Position numbers and translations under genes: made by a program. A stretch of DNA of 64,000 nucleotides. Source: Mikania micrantha. Its lineage: Eukaryota; Streptophyta; Magnoliopsida; Asterales; Asteraceae. The first letter of the stretch is position 1, and the number at the start of each line of letters is the position of its first letter. The notes beneath the pieces were generated by a model, which saw only the letters and a program-made list of their open reading frames with translations, was not told the origin of the DNA and did no database searches. The stretch is from the NCBI GenBank assembly GCA_009363875.1, contig CM018683.1:62280981-62344980 (forward strand), in the 5' to 3' direction. Shown one piece after another: positions 11,901 to 22,172 of this stretch.

Positions 11901-12979
11901 TAGATGATTCAATCGAATTACCTAGGTCGAATTATTCAAGAATGTTGATCAATAATCAATCGAAAGATCAAGTTGAGTAATGGGCCCAAGGGTGGCCCAA
12001 TGGGTTTAATATAAGCCCATCATATTTATTTACACTTTTCGTAAATTAATTATGCTTTTCATAAAAGAAATTAAATTTTAAATCTTTTAAAATAATTAAA
12101 TGACTTTCCTAAATAAAAGTTTAACTTAAAATAGATTATTTTAAAAATGTTTAACTAAAGACTTGTAATTATTAATGCCGGATTGAGGGGGTTTACTTAC
12201 GGGTAAAATGTTAGATTAATTAGATAGAATCTTAGAAACACGTTAGTACCATAGGACACTTAGTTGCACACCGAGACCAAACCCTAGTTACAACGTGATT
12301 ATAAGTACTTATCGTATTCGAATCTCTTAAAACAACCCAGGTGCTAAAGATACATAAGCAATCATCAAAGAGCGCGCGTTATCTTTTGTGATTCAGTACG
12401 CAGCAACACAGGTGAGTTCATTGCCCCTTTTCTAACATTTTGTTTTAAAACGCGGGGCTGAGAAGCATGCGTAAACCGTTTTTATTTAAACTGTTTATCT
12501 AAATGCTTTTATTTATTATATGTTGTTACATATATATGTTTATTGATACTTCTAGACTCCTGTCTAGGAAATTATTAAACAGATAAAGTTATCAAATAAA
12601 TTTAAGTACTCTCATGAGTAATACCTTAAATTTAAACTCTAAATCAACCCTTAGTCCATCAAGCTCAAATTCAAGAATCTAAATTCAAAGTGAAATCTAA
12701 TGAACAAAATCAAAAGATCATATTCAAAGGAATCATAACTCAGTGTGGGATCTGAGAACAAAGAATCATAATCAAGAATCGAATATCATTGTGAATCATG
12801 GAAATTCTAAAGAATCAAGATCAAGAGACTCAAGGAATCAGAAATCATGAATGTGTGTGAATCATTGTAATAATGAAATCATTATGATCTAATGAAATCA
12901 GTAATACTCAAGCCAAGGTGGATGTCAGTTGTATATGGAATCAAGACCACGTGTAACACACATATAAAGTCCCTTCAGG

Positions 12980-13238
12980 TATAGAAGACTCTTGTAGTCA
13001 GGCTATACGGGCAACAACGTGAACAATCATTGAAATCAATATCAAAGTCTAAGAGAATCAAGAGATCAAGAATCAAAGGATATCCTTAAAGTCCCCGCAT
13101 GTACAGAAGACCTTTGGGTCAAGCTGTAAGGGCAAAACATTAAAGTCCCCGCATGTACAGAAGACCTTAGGGTCAGGCTGTATGGGCATCATTAAAATCC
13201 CGTCACGCCCAGGTATACTCCTTGTGAGTTATGCCTGG
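12980..13238 (+). repeat. Four tandem hairpins with changing but complementary stems (B 5' LTR)
   Basis: Units of about 50 bp starting AAAGTCCC. Stems: TATAG/CTATA plus GACT/AGTC (12980-13007); TACAG/CTGTA plus GACC/GGTC (13102-13128 and 13156-13182); CCAGG/CCTGG plus ACTC/GAGT (13209-13238). Base changes in one arm are matched in the other. The same array is at 20446-20704 in the 3' LTR. Confidence 0.75.
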
Positions 13239-13529
13239 TATGGGTCACGTGTGAGAGGTTACAACTTGGACAACCACCAGCAACTAAGTCTAACTGATTG
13301 AGTAAAAGTTTACCCAATCATCATGTCTTAGTTGTATTTAAATGTTTATTTAATTATTTCATTAAATAATTACATTTTATTCACTATCACTGATTTTTGG
13401 GAAAAATCATGTATCTATGTTCAAAATCAAGGGAATCAAAGGTAAATCAAGTTTTGGAAATCATAATCTAAATCAGAGGTGTGTTAGGTAAAAATGCTTA
13501 ATTATCATTAATATCAATGTCCTATGCGG

Positions 13530-13608
13530 ATTAGTATGTGGTGGGATGGCGTCTGGGCGGGGTTGTAGCCTTGACCCAGGGGTATGCCCTATATATAAGC
13601 ATACCGAT
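13530..13608 (+). promoter_or_regulatory. GTGGTGGG...CCCTATATATA stem module (B 5' LTR)
   Basis: Arms ATTAGTATG (13530-13538) and CATACCGAT (13600-13608) pair with one wobble and one mismatch around GTGGTGGGATGG and CCCTATATATAAG. The copy in the 3' LTR is at 20996-21074. It may be a TATA-type promoter core or an RNA structure. Confidence 0.5.
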
Positions 13609-13692
13609 CTGGATGATACAGGTGATGTTAATGAGGTTAGGGTCTTTACCGGAAGAGGTTTTCAAATCATGTTCATTTACAAAACTATATGA

Positions 13693-13736
13693 ACTCACCA
13701 ACCATGTGTTGACTTGATTTTTGCATGACTTCTCAG
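13693..13736 (+). promoter_or_regulatory. Conserved splice-acceptor-like block (B 5' LTR)
   Basis: CTCACCAACC, GTGTTGAC, a T-rich run, GACTTCTCAG, then GT. The copy in the 3' LTR is at 21160-21202. It resembles a branch point plus acceptor; use in splicing is not shown. Confidence 0.5.
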
Positions 13737-14092
13737 GTGACGAACAGGTCAACTAAGGAGTTATTCCTTTTGGACTAGGACTTCAGATAGAAGGCTTAGC
13801 ATTTTGGACCTGCATACTTTTGAAGACATCATTATACAAATTTATTTTGTATATCTTGTGTAAATACAAGATAGAAATTTATGATGTTGATGGTAGATTT
13901 ACATGGTTAAATTATAAACAATACTGATGTAATTTAACTTTGTAATTCTATTATATTTAGCATTTCTCATTTGTATCATGTGCAATGTAAACAATCTGAT
14001 CATCACGATTATCACTCACGATATCGCGCCCCGGGAACCTTCCGCCCGACGGGACAACCGATCCTATCCCGCCGGCTCGGGGTGTGACAGAT

Positions 14093-14105
14093 TGGTATCA
14101 GAGCC
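14093..14105 (+). other. Primer binding site of element B
   Basis: TGGTATCAGAGCC, three bases after the LTR end TGTGACA, matches the initiator-Met tRNA-type site used by plant Ty3 elements. The leader from here to gag is only about 160 bp, against about 1.5-1.8 kb in A and H. Confidence 0.93.
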
Positions 14106-14265
14106 ATGGTTATAGAGAAATATAGGTCATCTATTTAAACGGTTTGGCCTAGACTATAACCTAGGGACCCGGCATGTAGAGAACATAGGAATTAGGAATT
14201 TATGTGCATGGTGTCTTCTGCATTCGATCATTGCACTAACCAATGTTCTATTGGTTATGATTAGA

Positions 14266-15294
14266 ATGTCACCAAGAAGACAACCATCACCGCCTCTACC
14301 TTCGCAGGAGACGGACCCAGCAGTCGAGGCACTTGCAACTTTGATCACTGAACAGTTGGTGGCGGTTCTCCCTAGAATCATCGCCCGGATCAGGAATAGT
14401 GAGGAGTTTGCTAAAATCTTCCCACTACTTTCTACAGAGCAGAAGAAATCGGAAACAGAAGAGTCAAGCAAGAAGCGAAAAAGGTGTCATCCTGAAAAAT
14501 CAAGAGACCTTGTAATCTACACTGAGGCCATTCCTCTTCGTCAGATGGCAGTTGCTCCGGAGTCAGAAGGTCATAAGTGTTATGCTGGCAAATTTCCTTT
14601 ATGTGCCACGTGCGGTCTCCACCATGCTAAGGGTAAACTGTGCAAACATTGTCTGAACTGTGGGGAAAGGGGACACTGGAGTCGTGATTGTAATAATCCC
14701 CCGACTCATAACCAGAATCCTGGAAACACTACATATCCTCTTCCTCGATACAGAAAGGATTGCTATGTGTGCGGATTATCTGAACACATTTCACGAGACT
14801 GCCCCGTGAGGATATCTTCCACAAGTCCTGCACATTCTAAGGGAAAAACTCCCCTCTGTTCAGTTTGTCACCACCATCATCGAGCTGAACTCTCATGTGT
14901 ATCATGCACGCTTTGTGGAAGATACGGACACTGGATCCAAAAGTGTCGGTTAAATTCGACCAGGAAACAGAAACAAAAAGCGAGCACCTCTACTTCCTCT
15001 CGACACAACAACAACTGCTACACGTGCGGAATGCACGGACATTTCGCAAGGGACTGCCCTAGGAAAATGCCTCCAGTAGACCCAGCAGTCACTGAGGAAC
15101 TACTCGCTTTACCAGCTCCTGGGGAACATTCGGAGTCCGATGACCCCACAGGTATGCATATTTCATACTGTTATATTAAATTGCTTATCAGAGTGCTAAT
15201 TTTAAAAGCATACTCCATTGTGACTTTAGAAACAATGAATTCAAGGAACTGTAAGAAGTTAGTTGCAAATAAGATAATAGGAATGGTAACCTAA
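14266..15294 (+). CDS. Capsid-less Gag-like protein with duplicated nucleocapsid module (element B)
   Basis: 342 aa from the ATG at 14266 (MSPRR, matching the MPPRR starts of A and H; an in-frame ATG lies 9 nt upstream). The N-terminus resembles the gag start (EALATLITEQLVAVLP), then the roughly 170-aa capsid domain is missing and a basic KKRKR linker follows. The nucleocapsid part is present twice: pre-knuckle motif at 113-129 with CCHC knuckles at 129-142 and 166-179, then pre-knuckle at 198-214 with knuckles at 214-227 and 251-264. A and H have one such set. The last 40 or so residues, after DDPTG, have no counterpart and no protease follows. Zinc knuckles bind RNA in this family, so an RNA-binding accessory protein is plausible but unproven. 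Confidence 0.85.
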   Translation: MSPRRQPSPPLPSQETDPAVEALATLITEQLVAVLPRIIARIRNSEEFAKIFPLLSTEQKKSETEESSKKRKRCHPEKSRDLVIYTEAIPLRQMAVAPESEGHKCYAGKFPLCATCGLHHAKGKLCKHCLNCGERGHWSRDCNNPPTHNQNPGNTTYPLPRYRKDCYVCGLSEHISRDCPVRISSTSPAHSKGKTPLCSVCHHHHRAELSCVSCTLCGRYGHWIQKCRLNSTRKQKQKASTSTSSRHNNNCYTCGMHGHFARDCPRKMPPVDPAVTEELLALPAPGEHSESDDPTGMHISYCYIKLLIRVLILKAYSIVTLETMNSRNCKKLVANKIIGMVT

Positions 15295-16370
15295 CAAAGT
15301 CTTTGATTAAATAAACGTTAAGTAAATAAATAAAGGTAGGGTAAATCTTAATTACAGTCTAGTTACTATAATTAGGAAAATAACCTTATTTAGTAGAATA
15401 ATAGAAGGCCATAGATAGTGAGATGCTAAAGCCAGTATGTAAACTATTATTCCGTCACCTAGAACTATAGAACTCAAATCATTTGATTTAGAGAACCTCG
15501 GTTCTAGGATATCAGGAAAGGAGGACCTTAAGAACGGTGCTAGAATCATAGCTAAATTAGGATAAGTGAACCAAGAGAAAGCAGTTAGGAATGCAAGGCA
15601 AAGATATACCAAAGATAAATATTCCGAATAAGAGATGGGCATTCCAAGTTATGGTAACGCTATTCGGATGGAAGAATGCTCCAGTAGTTTTCATGAAATA
15701 CATGAACCGAGTGTGCATATTGTATCTGGATCAAATTATCATTTCCACTAAGGATGGTATACTGATTCATCTTAGCGACAAGACAGAACGCGAACAACAT
15801 ATCAGGGATAATCTAGAGTTGTAAAGGAAGAACAACCCTATGTTAAATTCTTAAATTGTGAATTAAGGATAAGAATAAGTAACAGTGGAAACAACATTTA
15901 CAATAGGTTTCAGTAAGTCACATGATTTTGGGTAGGAGTGAGGTAAATATACATCACCTCACAGGGAGTATAGGATTACTTAGAAGGGATAAACCATTAC
16001 CTTTATTCCAATAGTAATCCCATATCTTAAGTAGACCTTCCCGACATATAAGACCGCTTTCAAAGTTGAGAACAGATTAAACAGATGGTGAAGTATGTAT
16101 ACGGTTATATCAAATAACCTAAGAATTCACCATGTGACGTGAGAATCATAATTAGACGATCAAGACTTAGAGTTGTTAGAGTCATCTATGAAAGCTTTAA
16201 GGAGTGTGTCAGGTGGTAGAACAGAAAGACAATTTGAGATAAACTGGATGAAATGCCTACCACCAAAATGGTGGATTTCGGTGATAGGTCAATCCAGAGA
16301 AATTACTCTTGAGAAAGCACACGAACCAGATAATTAGTGCATTCGGGCGCCGATAAAATGTACTGAGAAT
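15295..16370 (+). pseudogene. Deleted and heavily decayed pol segment of element B (RT remnant)
   Basis: Protease and most of RT/RNase H are gone. Between 15600 and 15800 a scrap aligns to the RT palm: DIPK, then LFGWKNAPVVFMKYMNRVC. The catalytic FIDD is replaced (TKDG in that place), so the remnant cannot be a working RT. The rest of the stretch shows no recognisable domain. It is much more diverged than the gag and integrase parts on either side although the LTRs are nearly identical, so decay preceded the last transposition. Confidence 0.7.
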
Positions 16371-17590
16371 TACATAGATTTTATTGGTGGCCGGGAATGA
16401 AGAAAGACATAGCCGAATACGTCGGCAGATGTCTTGCGTGTGCAAGAGTAAAGGCGGAACACCAGAGACCGTCTGGTTTACTGGAACAGCCTGAGATTCT
16501 GCTCTAGAAGTGGGAACAAATAGCTATGGATTTTATTACCAAGATACCCCGCACTTCCAGTGGTCATGATACTATTTGGGTTATCATTGATCGTTTGACG
16601 AAATCTGCTCACTTCTTGCCGATGCGTGAGACTTTCACGATGGATAAACTGGCGAGATTGTACATCAATGAGATAGTGGTACGCCATGGTGTGCCATTGT
16701 CTATTATTTCTGATAGAGACAGCAGATTTACATCAAGGTTCTGGCAATCACTGCAGAAATCTCTAGGGACACAGTTAAATCTGAGTACAGCTTACCATCC
16801 ACAAACGGATGCTCAAAGCGAACGTACAATTCAAACCCTGGAGGATATGTTGAGAACCTGTATTTTGGATTTTGGTGGGAATTGGGATTCCCATTTGCCA
16901 CTTATTGAATTCTCCTACAACAGTTACCACAGCAGTATCGGATGTGCACCATTCGAGGCTCTCTATGGCCGGAAATGCCGATCACCGATCTGTTGGACTG
17001 AAGTTGGAGATAATCGCATAACTGGGCCAGAGCTTATTCAGGAAACCACTGACAAGATTGCTCAGATTCAGAGAAGATTGCAAACAACAAGGAGCAGACA
17101 GAAAAGCTACGCCGACAAACGACGCAAGCCGTTGGAATTCCAAGTGGGAGACTGTGTCATGTTGAAGGTTTCTCCATGGAAAGGTGTAGTACGCTTTGGG
17201 AAGAAAGGCAAGTTAGCACCACGATACGTGGGACCGTTCGAAATCATCGAACGTATCGGTCCTGTAGCTTATCGACTGAGATTACCAGATGAACTCAGTG
17301 GTGTGCATGACGTGTTTCATGTCTCGAACTTAAAGAAATGCCTTGCTGACGAATCACTCGTCATTCCACTTGAAGAGATTCAAGTTGATGAACAGTTACA
17401 CTTTATTGAGGAACCTTTAGAGATTATGGATCGCAAGGTTAAGCAACTGAGACGAAGCCGTATTCCGATAGTAAAGGTTCGTTGGAATTCAAGACGCGGG
17501 CCTGAGTTTACTTAGGAACGTGAAGATCACATGAAGTTAAAGTATCCCCAACTGTTTGAAGAGGAAGCTGTACCCGATAACAATTCTTAA
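16371..17590 (+). pseudogene. Integrase-chromodomain frame of element B with two in-frame TAG codons
   Basis: Begins in the HHCC zinc region (YWWPGMKKDIAEYV at 16380) and runs through the integrase core (MDFITK, ISDRDSRF and the QSERT Glu, D-35-E kept) to the chromodomain-like tail and a TAA at 17588. TAG codons at 16505 and 17513 each stand where relatives have Trp (TGG), leaving an open core of about 329 codons between 16526 and 17515. Everything else is well kept, so loss of function is recent, or the core was used as a shortened product. Catalytic residues are present; whether it is translated is unknown. Confidence 0.85.
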
Positions 17591-17606
17591 ATTTCGGGAC
17601 GAAATT
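17590..17606 (+). other. Palindrome before polypurine tract (element B)
   Basis: AATTTCG-GGA-CGAAATT directly after the TAA codon, at the same position as in elements A and H. Confidence 0.85.
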
Positions 17607-17614
17607 TCTCTAAC

Positions 17615-17624
17615 AAGGGGAGAC
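17615..17624 (+). other. Polypurine tract of element B
   Basis: AAGGGGAGAC immediately before the 3' LTR start TGTAACA. Confidence 0.9.
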
Positions 17625-20600
17625 TGTAACATCAGTGCCGAAAACGTCACCGGAACAGTGATCGTAAACAGTACGTGAACAGTAATCAGGTACAAATCTC
17701 TTATAATTCAGTGTATTTCAAATTCATATCGAGTTTCAGTATCATTTCATGTTATCAAAACAGTGAATTCACAGTCATTTCAGAGAAATCAATTCAGAAC
17801 AATGGTTCTTGAGTCAGATAATTATCTGGAAACACAGAATCATCATGTGATTTATTTGTTAGGATCTTATTATGTATTAACGTATGTGAGGCCTTACAGA
17901 ACAAAACAACACGAATGCCGTTACGTGAATGCTAAACCGACGGATTATTCGTATAGGTGACGATCTGTACGAATAAAACTGAAAGTTTAACGTTCTGAAT
18001 GATGTTCAACAATTAGAAAACAATATTGAAAAGTGAAGTTATCGTCGTGTTTGGTCGGGTGACGATTCGAACAAATACGCGCGATGACCGCGCGATTCGA
18101 TTTAAACGATAATTAAATATTTCGTAAATTAATAATTAAAAGATATTTAGTTAATTTATTAGGAATCACAATCTAAAATAAATTTTATAAATTCTATTTT
18201 AAAACCGAGTCGTTTCGTAACGAAAACGACGCGAAACTGTCGCTTCTACGCTAAACCACGCAAAACCGAACGAACCCGAACATACCCGGATAAAACCAAG
18301 TTATTAATTATGGCATTTATTGCCATAATCACATCCCAACAACCAGCCCCATCACCAAATTCGTTCATCTCTCCCCTCTCCAACTTCTCTCTAAAACCTC
18401 TACCTTCTCTCTAAGATCTCTCCTTCATTTCTCCATGAAATCTTGAGTTCTTGGTGTCAAAACGTCCACCATTACTAGTAGATCACGAAAGTACAGTGGA
18501 TCCAATCCATCAGATTGAGGTAAAAATCACGATTTTTCGTCACGAAATAGGGTTTTGAAAACCCTAATCTCGACCCCTTCATCCAACCAGTTCTAGACCA
18601 CTTTCACCCTTAGGATTTACACCATAGTGTCATAGAACTACGTAGGAACAAGATGTGAGGCATGAGCATAGCTAAAACTCAAATCTGAACGGGCTGCATT
18701 TGAGACTTTCGAACGGCCGAATGTCTCCAACAAGCAGCTCACCGAATGAGCTGGAACTCCATTCGCCGAATGGCTGGCCGAGTATGAACCCTCATTCGCC
18801 CCAAACCCTTATTCGACCATACTCAGTCGCCCATGTCCCCATTCGACCCAACATGCTGCGAATGAACTCCTTCGGCCAAGCTCCCATTCGACAGTCATCC
18901 CCTATTCGACTCAAGTCATTCGCCAACCCCTCATTCGAGGCTTCATGCGGCCATCACTCATTCGACCATCACCCTATTCGGCTCAAATCTTTCGGCCTAA
19001 CTCGTTTGACATAACTCCATTCGACAGGCCTTATTCGATCATGGGTGTAAACGAATGACTTGGGTAGGGTTAGTGCATGCATGAGCTTGATCAAAGATAT
19101 GTGTGTGTGCATGCATGGGAATATCTCCCATATGTGTGTGCATGGAGTAGATCCTTTTTGTGTGCACATAGAAATGTTAGGGTTTTATATTAAGTTAGTA
19201 AAGTGGGGATCATTTGATTTCAACACTCGGGAATTAAAGTTCTACGAGATACTAATACGTTAAAGTAACCAAGGTCTAAACATAGGTGGTGAACATTCTT
19301 TGAATTTAACACCCTTGAGAATTCGTTGGAGATCAACGGTTTAATCTAAAGTTATGTAATTCAACTTAGATGATTCAATCGAATTACCTAGGTCGAATTA
19401 TTCAAGAATGTTGATCAATAATCAATCGAAAGATCAAGTTGAGTAATGGGCCCAAGGGTGGCCCAATGGGTTTAATATAAGCCCATCATATTTATTTACA
19501 CTTTTCGTAAATTAATTATGCTTTTCATAAAAGAAATTAAATTTTAAATCTTTTAAAATAATTAAATGACTTTCCTAAATAAAAGTTTAACTTAAAATAG
19601 ATTATTTTAAAAATGTTTAACTAAAGACTTGTAATTATTAATGCGGGATTGAGGGGGTTTACTTACGGGTAAAATGTTAGATTAATTAGATAGAATCTTA
19701 GAAACACGTTAGTACCATAGGACACTTAGTTGCACACCGAGACCAAACCCTAGTTACAACGTGATTATAAGTACTTATCGTATTCGAATCTCTTAAAACA
19801 ACCCAGGTGCTAAAGATACATAAGCAATCATCAAAGAGCGCGCGTTATCTTTTGTGATTCAGTACGCAGCAACACAGGTGAGTTCATTGCCCCTTTTCTA
19901 ACATTTTGTTTTAAAACGCGGGGCTGAGAAGCATGCGTAAACCGTTTTTATTTAAACTGTTTATCTAAATGCTTTTATTTATTATATGTTGTTACATATA
20001 TATGTTTATTGATACTTCTAGACTCCTGTCTAGGAAATTATTAAACAGATAAAGTTATCAAATAAATTTAAGTACTCTCATGAGTAATACCTTAAATTTA
20101 AACTCTAAATCAACCCTTAGTCCATCAAGCTCAAATTCAAGAATCTAAATTCAAAGTGAAATCTAATGAACAAAATCAAAAGATCATATTCAAAGGAATC
20201 ATAACTCAGTGTGGGATCTGAGAACAAAGAATCATAATCAAGAATCGAATATCATTGTGAATCATGGAAATTCTAAAGAATCAAGATCAAGAGACTCAAG
20301 GAATCAAAAATCATGAATGTGTGTGAATCATTGTAATAATGAAATCATTATGATCTAATGAAATCAGTAATACTCAAGCCAAGGTGGATGTCAGTTGTAT
20401 ATGGAATCAAGACCACGTGTAACACACATATAAAGTCCCTTCAGGTATAGAAGACTCTTGTAGTCAGGCTATACGGGCAACAACGTGAACAATCATTGAA
20501 ATCAATATCAAAGTCTAAGAGAATCAAGAGATCAAGAATCAAAGGATATCCTTAAAGTCCCCGCATGTACAGAAGACCTTTGGGTCAAGCTGTAAGGGCA

Positions 20601-21555
20601 AAACATTAAAGTCCCCGCATGTACAGAAGACCTTAGGGTCAGGCTGTATGGGCATCATTAAAATCCCGTCACGCCCAGGTATACTCCTTGTGAGTTATGC
20701 CTGGTATGGGTCACGTGTGAGAGGTTACAACTTGGACAACCACCAGCAACTAAGTCTAACTGATTGAGTAAAAGTTTACCCAATCATCATGTCTTAGTTG
20801 TATTTAAATGTTTATTTAATTATTTCATTAAATAATTACATTTTATTCACTATCACTGATTTTTGGGAAAAATCATGTATCTATGTTCAAAATCAAGGGA
20901 ATCAAAGGTAAATCAAGTTTTGGAAATCATAATCTAAATCAGAGGTGTGTTAGGTAAAAATGCTTAATTATCATTAATATCAATGTCCTATGCGGATTAG
21001 TATGTGGTGGGATGGCGTCTGGGCGGGGTTGTAGCCTTGACCCAGGGGTATGCCCTATATATAAGCATACCGATCTGGATGATACAGGTGATGTTAATGA
21101 GGTTAGGGTCTTTACCGGAAGAGGTTTTCAAATCATGTTCATTTACAAAACTATATGAACTCACCAACCATGTGTTGACTTGATTTTTGCATGACTTCTC
21201 AGGTGACGAACAGGTCAACTAAGGAGTTATTCCTTTTGGACTAGGACTTCAGATAGAAGGCTTAGCATTTTGGACCTGCATACTTTTGAAGACATCATTA
21301 TACAAATTTATTTTGTATATCTTGTGTAAATACAAGATAGAAATTTATGATGTTGATGGTAGATTTACATGGTTAAATTATAAACAATACTGATGTAATT
21401 TAACTTTGTAATTCTATTATATTTAGCATTTCTCATTTGTATCATGTGCAATGTAAACAATCTGATCATCACGATTATCACTCACGATATCGCGCCCCGG
21501 GAACCTTCCGCCCGACGGGACAACCGATCCTATCCCGCCGGCTCGGGGTGTGACA
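17625..21555 (+). repeat. 3' LTR of element B (3931 bp)
   Basis: Complete LTR from TGTAACATCAG to GGGGTGTGACA, carrying the same internal landmarks as the 5' copy: ATTCG tract (18690-19045), hairpins (20446-20704), stem module (20996-21074), acceptor-like block (21160-21202). Compared with the 5' copy it lacks a 7-bp AAGCTTG near 18504 and has scattered substitutions. Small ORFs here mirror those in the 5' LTR and are not genes. Confidence 0.95.
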
Positions 21556-22172
21556 AACACTTTGCCATTGTCTTGTGATGGACATGGCGGGAGGCACAAC
21601 TGTCAGCTTCGGTACGACCCCGCATATTATATAACTGTATTGACTAGCTATCAATCGATACTGCATTGTAATGATATGTAAATCGCAACTGTTACTCTAA
21701 ACATTGGACGTTTATTGCTTATGAAAAACCTGTGCTCTCACCAACCTTTGTGTTGACCTTTTACTCGCATGTTTTCTCAGGTAGCTAAGGCACGCGCACA
21801 AGGATTAGGATGCTAGGCTGGAGTCGCATACATCTGCTTATGTGTCTTAGAATATTAAACATTTGATAACATTTTGTTATGTTACTTATTGTATTGATGA
21901 ACAACTTTAATCGCTTCCGCAACTACTGTTACCTGTCATTTTGAAAACTGTTTTAAATTAACGCTTCCGCAAATCATGAATGTTAAACTGTTTTGTTAAT
22001 TTATACTTTACTTCCGCAAATCTGATTTTACTAAGCTGTTTTATCCAAATTATTGGATGTACGTATGAAACCAGACATATAGGTCTCGCATGTTGTGTGA
22101 CCGGAGACTGCGATCCTGGCAATCTGTTGTTGCTCGCGCCCTAGAAGGGACGGGATTTCTCGGGGTGCGACA
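21556..22172 (+). repeat. Element C: 3' part of an older LTR, interrupted by B
   Basis: Resembles the end of the F LTR: CAGCTTCGGT, a GACTAGCTATCA stretch, the acceptor-like block (21736-21780), TAAGGCAC, and an end CGGGGTGCGACA instead of GTGTGACA. No primer site follows, so this is the outer end of a 3' or solo LTR. Its upstream half lies beyond B and A, left of the window. Confidence 0.75.

Larger units (their letters stand above)
10168..14089 (+). repeat. 5' LTR of element B (first 16 bp displaced by insertion of A)
   Basis: It matches 17641-21555 of the 3' LTR and ends GGGGTGTGACA. In order: weak TATA-like GGATAAAACC (10815), pyrimidine-rich CTCTCTC tract, donor-like GAGGTAAAAATC (near 11050), ATTCG-rich tract (11225-11580), GGCCCA/TGGGCC words (11975-12020), donor-like CAGGTGAGTTC (12411), AATCA-rich low-complexity DNA, four tandem hairpins (12980-13238), the TATA stem module (13530-13608), an acceptor-like block (13693-13736), and a GC-rich end. 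Confidence 0.93.
10168..21555 (+). mobile_element. Element B: non-autonomous Ty3/gypsy element with capsid-less gag and decayed pol
   Basis: Two LTRs of about 3.93 kb (roughly 15 substitutions and one 7-bp indel seen by eye, more than 99% identical) flank a 3.5 kb interior: primer site, a gag-like ORF without capsid, a degenerate RT scrap, an integrase/chromodomain frame with two TAG codons, and a polypurine tract. The near-identical LTRs mean this rearranged form moved recently, presumably with proteins supplied in trans by a relative such as H or A (inference). Element A split its 5' LTR. Its 3' flank is AACAC; the left flank lies outside the window. Confidence 0.93.

Noticed and set aside
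12650..12960. CRISPR-like or satellite array
   Set aside because: AATCA-rich low-complexity DNA without fixed repeat length or spacers; plant LTR context.
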